From NCBI GenBank assembly GCA_021209875.1, contig JAGYVD010000002.1, positions 3,534,001 to 3,598,000 on the forward strand: DNA of 64,000 bases, given 5' to 3'. How positions within the stretch are numbered: the first letter of the stretch is position 1; each line of letters begins with the position of its first letter. This DNA is from Rosellinia necatrix. Lineage: Eukaryota > Ascomycota > Sordariomycetes > Xylariales > Xylariaceae. This document shows, piece by piece, positions 23,534 to 32,924 of the stretch. A program made the translations under genes and the position numbers. A model generated the notes under the pieces. The model saw only the letters and a list, made by a program, of their open reading frames with translations, made no database searches and was not told the origin of the DNA.

Positions 23534-23854
23534 TGTTACAGAAGAACAGATAAATCGTATAAAAACAGTAGAATTAAAGCCGAGCGATTAATGCAGGCAA
23601 GTTAATTCAAGCTTATAATAATAATTTATTTAGTTAAATTATATTATATAAAAATAATTAAACTGGCCAGCTTATATATACAGCTTAGAAAAAATTATAT
23701 TTTTTTTGTTTTATAATTAGTCTGTTTAAATAGGTCGGGCTTATATAAGCCCGACCGCTTATTTTAACAGCTATTAATTTAGCTATAAAGCTTATTGCAG
23801 CACTTGGGCTACGATTACTAGCTTTTTACTAAAGCTATTTATTTTATTATAACA
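23534..23854 (-). repeat. Left LTR of inner element
   Basis: 321 bp. The outer (left) 80 bases retain much G and C; towards the element interior they are replaced by A and T. It contains the perfect palindrome at 23733-23756. The terminal TGTTAC is intact. Confidence 0.85.
23733..23756. repeat. Perfect 24-bp palindrome in LTR
   Basis: Each arm reads GGTCGGGCTTAT on its own strand. The copy in the other LTR (31462-31485) has TACA instead of TATA at the centre, so it is one base from perfect. The word contains no CpA or TpG step, which explains why it survived mutation. The centre carries TATAA on both strands, followed on the minus strand by TATTTAAA, so it may overlap the LTR promoter. Confidence 0.85.
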
Positions 23855-24457
23855 TATTTTTTTAAATTTAGCTAATCAGGGCTTAATTTATAAAATAAAT
23901 TTTAATAATTGTTTTATATAGTTTTATATATAAAAATAAATAATAATTTTATAATTAATTTAAATAATTATTTTTAAAAATTTTATAATTAAAAAGTTTT
24001 TTTTAAATAAAAGTTGCTATTTAAAATAATTAGTAGTAATAAAAAATGTAGTTGCTAAAGCAATTAGCTAGCAAATAATTTTATAAAAAAATATAAATAT
24101 TTTTAAATAAATAATAGTTTAGTTTTTTTTTTTAATTTTTAAATTAATTAATTAATTTATATATAATTTTTAAATCGCTAGTATTTTAGCGCGTATTAAT
24201 TTTAAATTAACAGCTGTTTTTAATAATTTTAAATAATTTTAAAATTATTTTTTTATAAATAATTTTTTATTAAATATATGCTGCAGCAGGCAGTTTTACG
24301 TGCAATTAATTATTTTAATTAATATAAATAATATTAAAATTTATTATGTTTAATTTTTAAGCCGCTGTTTTTTTTTTTTATAAATAATTTTTAAAAGTTG
24401 TTCCGATTTTTTATATTATAATTAAAAAACTGATTTTATTTTAAAATAAATATTTTA

Positions 24458-24535
24458 TGCTGTTGCTGCTACTGCTGCTGCAACTACTGCTGCTGCTGCT
24501 AATACTACTGCTGCTTTATTTTTATATTGTTTATT

Positions 24536-24568
<33 letters not shown>

Positions 24569-24647
24569 TTTTTGCTACTGCTGCAATTATTGCTGTTTAA
24601 ACTGCTGCTGCTGCTAAAAAGCCGGGTTTAACTGCTGCTTTTTTGCT
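24458..24647. repeat. GCT-rich triplet tracts around a long poly-T
   Basis: Imperfect (GCT)n runs at 24458-24514 and about 24577-24647 flank a TTTATT-rich segment with a T run of about 33 bases near 24537-24569. On the minus strand this would be AGC triplets and poly-A. It lies near the presumed 3' end of the inner element, about 600 bases inside its left LTR. Confidence 0.8.
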
Positions 24648-27600
24648 GCTAATTTTATTTTAAAAACTATTAAATTAATAATAATTAATGCTATTAATAA
24701 AACGTTAGCTAATATTTATAATATTAAAAATTAAATTTTAAGTTTAACAGTTTTATATTTAGTTTTATTTTATATGTTTTTTAAAGTTTTTTATTAATTA
24801 TATATATTAATTTTATTTTTAGTTTTTTTTAATAAGCTTTAAAATTAATTTTTTAATAAAAGCTTTAAAGCTTTTATATTATTATTATAGCTTTTAGCTA
24901 ATAATATAGATTTTTTTTTAATAAAAAACTAGCTGGTTTAATTTTTTTGTTAAGCTTATATTATATTAATAATAAATGTGCTAATAATAATAAAGTTGCT
25001 TTTAAAAACTTATTAAAAAAAGTTATTTTATAAAAATAAATTAAAAAACGTTTTTGCTACGTTTATATTTGCTTAATAATATAAAAAATTAAAAAATATT
25101 ATTATTAAATTTAATATTTTAATTAGCAATATTATTTTATATTAGCAGATATAAATATATTTTTATATAAATAGTTTTATTTTTATAAACGTTTTTTTTG
25201 CTAAGATTTTATATAATTAAAAACAGATTAATTTTTATTGCAGCTTTTTTAAAGCAGCACAAGCTAAAAAACGTTTTAATAAGCTTTTTTTTTTTTAATT
25301 TAATTTTTAATATAATAGCTTATAAAATTTTTAAAATTTTTAATTTTTATATTTTTATTAAAGCTGTTATTTTTAGTTTAAATATATTTTTATTAAAAAT
25401 AAAACAAAACAGGCTTAAGTTTAGCTATAACAACTAAAAATAACAGCTTTAAAAAAAGCTAGAAATAACGGTTTTCAATCCGGCCGTTTTTTTTTTAAAA
25501 ATAATAACGTTAACGCTAACGCTAACAATATTTTTATTTTAGCAAGTAAAAAAGTTATAGCTGTTTTAACAGCTAAAAAAACCTTTGTTTTAGCAGAAGT
25601 AAATATTAAAAAAAAAAGCAGTATTATTAAAAAAAATTTTTAATTATTTATATTACGTAAAATAATTAAATATAAAATAAATTTAACGATTTATAAGCTT
25701 AAAAATATTAATAAATATTATAAAATGCTTAAAAATTATAATTATTTTTTAAATCAGCAGTTATAACGCTTTAATATAAAAACTTTAAGTTAAAAAAAAT
25801 TATATATTTTTAAACTTTTTATAATGCTTACTAATCGTTTAAAAGTTTTAGTTATTAAAAATAACCTAGATTTTAAGCCAGCTATTTATAAAAAATAAAT
25901 AAAAAAAAAATATTGTTTTAATATAAAGTTAATCTTAATAATAATAATTTTATTAATTTGTTTATAAAAATAAATATTTAAAAATAATTTAAAAAATCTT
26001 TTAGTTGTAATTAATTAATTTTTATTGTTTATAAGCTATATTTTTTAAATCTTATAATTATAATTATAAAATTAAATAAAGCATAAAAATGCTTGAATTA
26101 AACACGCGGTAGATTTTTATAAGTTTATCTGCTAATATTTAAATAGTTAAAAAATATTTTATTTTAAATAATTTTTTTAATACTTTTATTTTATTTATAT
26201 GTTTTATATATTAATATGTTATAATTTTATACTAATTTATTTATTTTTTTATAATTAATTTAATCGTTTATATATTATTTAAATAAATAGTTTATATATT
26301 TTTAAAATTAAACAAAATGTTTTAAAAAGTTTTTTAATATTATAGTTTTTCGGCTGTAAAACGATTGTTTTAATTTTAGTTTTAATAGTTAATATTAAAA
26401 TAATATTTTATTTTATTATTTTTAAACAAAAAGCTTTTAAAATTAATATAATATATTTATAAAATAATCTGCGCGTTTTTTATTATTTATAAATAAAACG
26501 TTTTTAATAATTATAAAAGCTTATGCTTTTAAAAAGCTTATTTTAAATCTAACCGTTAAAAATCTAATTTTATATAAATATTTAATTAAATAATTAATTA
26601 TAACGTAATAATTAGTGCTTAAATTAATTAAAAACTATAATAATATTTTAATTATAAAAGCTACGTTTATTTTTAATATTATTTCGTTATATAGCGTTAA
26701 TTTAACTTTTTTAATAAACTTTTATTTATTTTTTATAGCTTAACTTAAATTATATATAAAATTTTATATAATAAAAAATAACTAATATATAAACTAAATT
26801 ATTTAATTTATAACGTTTAACAACTTTTTAATATATTAATTATAAGCTAAAAAATTGTTTAAGCTTTTTAATTATAAATTATTTTAATTTTTAAAACTAT
26901 TTAATATTATTTTATTTTTAAGTTTATATATTTTTTAATATTTTATATAATTTCTATAATAAAATATTAAAAATTATTTATATAAAAATTATAAATATAA
27001 ATCGATTTTTAATATAAAATAAATAAAGCTTTTTAAAAGCGATTATTTTTAATATTTTAAGTATTAATAAAAACTTTTATATTAAAAAACAGGGAATTTT
27101 TAAACTATATAACGCTTTATTTAACAATATTATTTTATTTAATTATAAAAAACTTTTAAAAAAACAGCATGCTATTAGCGTTTTTTTAATTTATAAAACA
27201 TTTAAAAATATAAAAATTATATTAAACTAAAGTATTTTTAAATTAAAATATGCTGCTATAGCTATTATAAGCTTAAAAGTTTTTATAGCAAGTATTGCTG
27301 TATAAATTATTTATAACGTATTTTTTAGCTAAAAATTATTTTATATTATAATACGCGATTTATATTATTTAACGTATTTTTTTTTATTAAACTTATATTA
27401 AAATATTTATTTAAACAGTAGTAAAAATTTTAAAACTTTATTTAGTTTTATTATTTTAACTATTTTTTTTTTTTTAAACGATTTTATTTCTGCGTAAATA
27501 TTAGCCTAAAACTGTTTGTTTATTAGGTAATTCTAGAGATTTTTTTAGTTTTTTAGTAGCAGTTTTAACAGATCGTTTATATATATATGCTTTTTTAGCC

Positions 27601-30600
27601 TAGCATTTATTTTTTTTGTTTTGTTTTAGTTTACTACGGCTGTAAATACTGCATATAATATTTTATACTTTTTATTTTTTTTATAAAACGTTTATTTTTA
27701 ATTAAATAAATAAGTTTTTATAAAATTAAATTAATTTTAATTATTTAAAACTTTAATAAGATTATTTAAATAAATTATTATAATAAATATAAACGTATTA
27801 TTATTTTTTTGTATTAAATTAAAAATTTTAGCTTTTAATTTTTAGCTTAAATAAAAGCTGCTAAAAATATTTTATGCATATATATATGTTTTATTAGTTT
27901 ATTTAATCGATTAATTAATTAATAAGCTGTTTATGCTTTAATAATTAATATTTTAAAGCTATTTTATAATATTTAATTATTTTAGTTTTAAAAGCGATTT
28001 TTAAGCTTTTTTAAAACTAATTAATTTTATATTAAATAAAACGTTTTATTTTATTTTATATAATTGTTTTATTTTTTATATTTAAGCTTAAAAGTTTTTT
28101 TAGCTTATAGTTTATTTTTATTTTTAACTTTTAATTGTTTTTAGTTTAAAATATTTTAAAAGTTATAAATTTATACAGCTAAATATTATAAGCGCTGCTT
28201 TTAACAGTATATTTTTAGCTGTTTTTATTTTTAACTTTTATTCTGCTAGTTAGTTTTTTAAAATTTATTTATTAAATTAAAAATATTTTTATAAAAAACA
28301 GAAGTAATAAAAGTATTTTTAAGCTTACGTATAGCTATAAGTTTAATATTTTATATATTTAATATAATAAAAAATCTAAAAGCTTAAATTTAATTTTAAT
28401 AATTTATTTAATAAAAGCTTTATTTATTTTAATTATTAGTTTTTTTTTTTTTAATAAAAGATTTTTTATTAAATTTAACGTTTTATATAATAATTATTTT
28501 ATTTAATTAAAAATTTATACGCGGTATAAATTATAAGCTTAATAGCTTATAAAATATTTTATATAAGCGTAAACTTTAATTTTATATTTTTGCTAATTAT
28601 ATTTAATAAACTTATTAATTTTTATTAAATAAGTTTTATATTTATATATATATATTTTATTTTAATTAAAATATAAATTGTTTATTAGTTTTTAACGCGT
28701 TTTAAAATATATTAACAAAATAAATGCTTAAATTAGTTTTTAAAACATAATAAAGCATATAATAGCTTTTATAGCAGAAAAGCTTTTATTATATAGTTAA
28801 ACTACTGTTTTAACAGCTTTTAGCTAAAGTTTTTTAAAAGTCCTGTTTTTTTAGCATTTTAATAGCTTAATTAATAATTTTTAGCTAGCGTGTTTTAACG
28901 CGTTATTTAATTTAAAAATTTTAATAAATATTAGTTTATTTTTAATTTTTAATATTTAATTTAACGCTTATATTTTATTAAGCTTTTAATAGCAATTATT
29001 TTTTTTATTATTATTTTAGATTTTATATATTAAAAGTTTAAATTATTTTATTATTTAACGTTTAAATTTTATAATTAAATTAGCAACTGTTTTTTAGCTT
29101 TAATTAAAAAATATATATATAAATTATACTGTTATCTTTTTTAATAATAAATATTTAGCTTAATTTATTATATTTTTAAAAATAATTAAACAGATTTTAA
29201 TAAATATGTTAGAACAGGCAGGCTACGCGCTGTTTTAAGCGTTTTTATTAATTTTTTTTAATATATGTTTTAGCATAGCTTTTATATTTAATTTATAAAA
29301 TCTTTTAAATTTTTATATTTTTTATTTTATATATAAACGTTTTAAAATTTTATTTTAAATAACCAATGTTTAAAAGCTTTAAACGTAATTATAATATTTA
29401 AACTAGTAATGTTTGTTTAAATAAAATTAAAAAATTATATAAATTAATTATTAATATGCTGCTTAAATAAATAAAAATAAGGTTATATTTAAAAAAATTA
29501 AGTTATATTGTTTAAATAAATTAATAATAATTATATTATTTTTATATTTTTATATTTTAATATATAATTAATTTTATAATATTAAATCTTTTTTGTTTCA
29601 ACAAACTTTTAATATAATATTTATATAAAATTTTTAATTAAAGCTATATTTTTACAACTATATTTATAAACTATTTTTTTTAAATATATTAAATATTTTA
29701 TATATAATTTTATATTTTTTTAAAATTAAAAATTTTATAGTTTTTGTTTAAACTATTTTTTGTTATAAATAATTATAAATAAGTTAAGTTTTAAAAGCAA
29801 TTTATTATTTATTAAATATAAAACGTTATAATTATTAATTAATATGTTATTAAAAATATATAATATTTAAACTTTAAAATAATAAATATTTTAGCAGTAT
29901 AAGCAGTACTTTTAAAAAAATAAAGTTAATTATTATAAAATTTATTTTAAAATTAAGCTATTTATTAAATTAGTTTTTGCTGCTGCTAGCTTTATTATTA
30001 AGCTTTTTTTAAAATATAAATTGTTTAAGCATTTTTTAATTTTAGCTGTTAATAGTTTATTTAAACGATTTTTAACGTATAGCTTTTTAATATGTTTTAA
30101 TTTAATTAACTATTTTTTTTTTTAAATAAGTTGTTTATTTTTTAATTAGTTTTGCTTATAACAGCTAGCTAAAAAATCGTATATTTTTTAAGCTTTATTT
30201 ATAAATATTATTAGCATTAAGCTTGCATAAATATTATTGCTTATTAATTAATTTATTTATATAATTATTTCGATTTTTATAAAATAATTTATTTAGTTTT
30301 CTGTTAAGCTAATTTTTTATATTTAATCGCCTAATATAATAAAAATCAGTGCTAATTTTTAAGTTTTATATTATATTAAATATTAAAATTTTTAAAAGTT
30401 TTTATATTTATTAAATAATATAATTTTTTTTTATAATTTTTTTATTATATTAATAAGTTTAGCACTAGTTTAATTTAAAGCTAGTTTTTATAAAAGTTTT
30501 TAAAAAGCTTTAATTATAAACATTTTTAAATTTTAAAAATTATAAGCAACAGCTTATAAATAAACTATTTATTATTTTTATATTACTTGCTAGTTTTAAT

Positions 30601-31262
30601 ATTTTTTATTTAGCATGTTTAAAAACTTAAGCATATTTTTTTAAATTATTGTTTAAGCTTATAAAACTAAAAAGCTAATTAATTATAAAAACAATAATAA
30701 TTATTTAAATTGTTTATTTTTATTTTTATTTATTATAGCCGCAACTTTTATATATTTAATTTTAATAGTTTTTTTATTTATTTATATAGTATTCAATATT
30801 TAATAAATTTAGCTAAGCTTATATTATATAATATTATAACTTTTATAATTTTTAAAATATTTAAAATCGATTTATTAAGTTATAAGCTTAAAATTTTATT
30901 TTTATATGTTTTTTAAATTTAATAATAATCTAATCTTTTATTAAAAATATTAGTTTAATATTAAAAAATAAGTTGTTTTGCTGCGTTTAAATTTATAATA
31001 TTTTAAAAATTTTTATTTTTAATATAAATTTTAAACTTTTAAACTAATAAACTTAATCTGCTAAGCTGTTTAAAATAACAAGCTTAACATAGTTAGTTAT
31101 TATAATAAAAATAAATTATTAAGTTTTAACGATTAAATTAAATAATTGTTTTAAATATAAAATAAATAAAAATAAAAATAAAATTTTTAAATTAACAAGC
31201 TTTAAAATAAAAATTGTTTTTATAACAAAAACATTAGCTTAACTAATAAACTAAGCTTATAA

Positions 31263-31583
31263 TTATCGCAAAAAATAAATAAATCATATAAAAATAATAA
31301 AATTAAAACTAAGCAATTAATATAAACAAATTAATTTAAGCTTATAATAATAATTTATTTAATTAAATTATATTATATAAAAATAATCGGACTAGCTAGC
31401 TTATATATACAGCTTAAAAAAAATTATATTTTTTTTGCTTTATAATTAATCTGTTTAAATAGGTCGGGCTTATACAAGCCCGACCGCTTATTTTAACAGC
31501 TACTAACTTAGCCACAGGGCTTACTGCGGCACTTGGGCTGCGATCACCAGCCTTCTGCCAAGGCTATTTATTTTATCGTAACA
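31263..31583 (-). repeat. Right LTR of inner element with a conserved GC-rich end
   Basis: 321 bp. The last 120 bases (31461-31583) have near-normal composition with many intact CpA and TpG steps, in contrast to the saturated DNA on both sides. The first seven bases do not match the left copy by RIP-type changes alone; the remainder does. Confidence 0.83.
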
Positions 31584-32762
31584 AATATTTATAAAATTTT
31601 TTTTAACGATTTATTAAGCAGCAGCTTTTATATCGTTAAAAAAAAAATTAAAAAGCTGTTTATTTTTTTAAGCTGTAATAACAGCAATATTTTTATAATA
31701 AAAAAACAGCTAAACAAAAAAAGCAAGTTAATAATAAAAAATAAAAAAAACGTTATAAGTTTGTTTATAAAACTATTAAAAATATATTAAAAATAATAAA
31801 AAAGCAAAAAAAAATAAAATATATTATTTTTATTTTTTAACGCTAGTTAAAAATGCTGCTTATAGCATTTTTTTTATATTTTTAAAAAAAACTAAATTAA
31901 TATATAGCTTATTAAAATAATAATAAAGCTTAAATAAAAGTTATATTTTTAATTTAATAATATATTATTATTATTAGTTTTTTTTTAAAATTAAAACAAT
32001 TATATTAAATAAAATTGCTATTAAATTAATAGTATTATTTAATATAATTAAAATAGTTTAGCAGCTATAAATTAATATTTAAAATAAAAAACTTAAAATA
32101 TAATAATAAAAAATAATAAATAAATATATATTTATAAGCTTATAAATATTTTTATATTTTATATATTATTAATATTTAATAGTTTTTATTAATAAAAAGC
32201 AGCAGATATATAACTTAGCTGTTTTTAAATAATAAAACTATTTTTTAATATTTTTATGTTTAAATATATAAATAATAAAAATAAAAGTTTTTTTTATAAA
32301 AACTAAATAATAAAAAATATAAAAATAATAAAACAAAAAAAAAAAAATAAAATAAAATAAAAAGTTTTTAAAAACAAAAAATAAAACAAAAACAGAACAA
32401 TAAAAAAAATCTTAAAAAATAAAAAAAATAAAAATAAATAAATTAAAAAATATTTATATTTAAAAATAGCAAGCAAGTTTTATATTATTAATAATTTATA
32501 TTTAAAAAAATAAAAAACATATATTTAATAATTTAAAAAAAAAAATATTATATAGCATTTATTTTATAAAAATAATATATAAGCTTTATATTATTATAAA
32601 CTTATTTTTAAAAAAATAAAAAAACGTTTATTTAATAGTTTAAAAAAACATATTATATAATATTTATTTTATAACGCTAAAGCTTTAAAAAAATATTTAA
32701 CTACTGCTTATTAAAAATTTTATTTTATAAATAAAAACATTTATAGTTTAAAAAAAAAATAC

Positions 32763-32924
32763 TATTATAAAACTAGTTTTAACTTAAAAACTTTATTAAA
32801 GCACAGGCTAAAATACTATATATAAAAAAAACAAATAGCTGGCGACTAACTAAGCAAAAAGTTTTCCCTTTTTATGCAATAATATAAGTCATTTCTAGAA
32901 CTACCAGCAGTATGAACTATGACA
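32763..32924 (+). repeat. Right LTR of outer element
   Basis: 162 bp. The inner half is A/T-converted (TGTTACGG is now TATTATAA), while the last 100 bases are nearly intact and end ATGACA. It is followed by gtata, the right target duplication. Confidence 0.87.

Larger units (their letters stand above)
23534..31583 (-). mobile_element. Inner LTR retrotransposon nested in the outer one
   Basis: Two 321-bp direct repeats (23534-23854 and 31263-31583) align without gaps at a constant offset of 7729 bases. The element begins TGTTAC and ends GTAACA, a perfect terminal inverted repeat, and is flanked by aatat on both sides (23529-23533 and 31584-31588). Total length is about 8.05 kb. The interior is T-rich on the plus strand whereas the outer element is A-rich there, so the coding strand is probably minus. 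A T-tract immediately after the left LTR (23857-23863) would then be the polypurine tract. No polymerase motif could be decoded with confidence, so Copia versus Gypsy is undecided. The element is heavily RIP-mutated and dead. Confidence 0.85.
17488..32924 (+). mobile_element. Outer LTR retrotransposon (Ty3/Gypsy), RIP-saturated and split by a second element
   Basis: Two 162-bp LTRs in the same orientation (17488-17649 and 32763-32924) align base for base without gaps if C/T and G/A differences are allowed. They start TGTTACGG and end ATGACA in the less mutated copies. The flanking five bases are gtatg on the left and gtata on the right, a target duplication with one G-to-A change. Removing the inner insertion leaves about 7.4 kb, a normal size for such an element. 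The interior is overwhelmingly A and T, with stops in every frame. Decoded fragments of reverse transcriptase lie on the plus strand near 20.4-20.7 kb, giving the orientation and class. An A-tract at about 32750-32759 just before the right LTR fits a mutated polypurine tract. The element is dead: no open frame of any length survives. Confidence 0.88.

Noticed and set aside
22764..31790. Open frames of 60-85 codons inside the AT block (22764-22955, 25198-25437, 30710-30916, 31533-31790)
   Set aside because: They are Phe/Ile/Lys/Leu/Asn-only translations of A/T-saturated DNA inside RIP-mutated retrotransposons. None shows a domain, and the one at 31533 starts inside the inner LTR.
17488..32924. 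Centromere or isochore of unknown origin as an explanation for the AT block
   Set aside because: Paired LTRs, target duplications and a decoded reverse transcriptase explain the whole block as nested transposons; nothing is left over.
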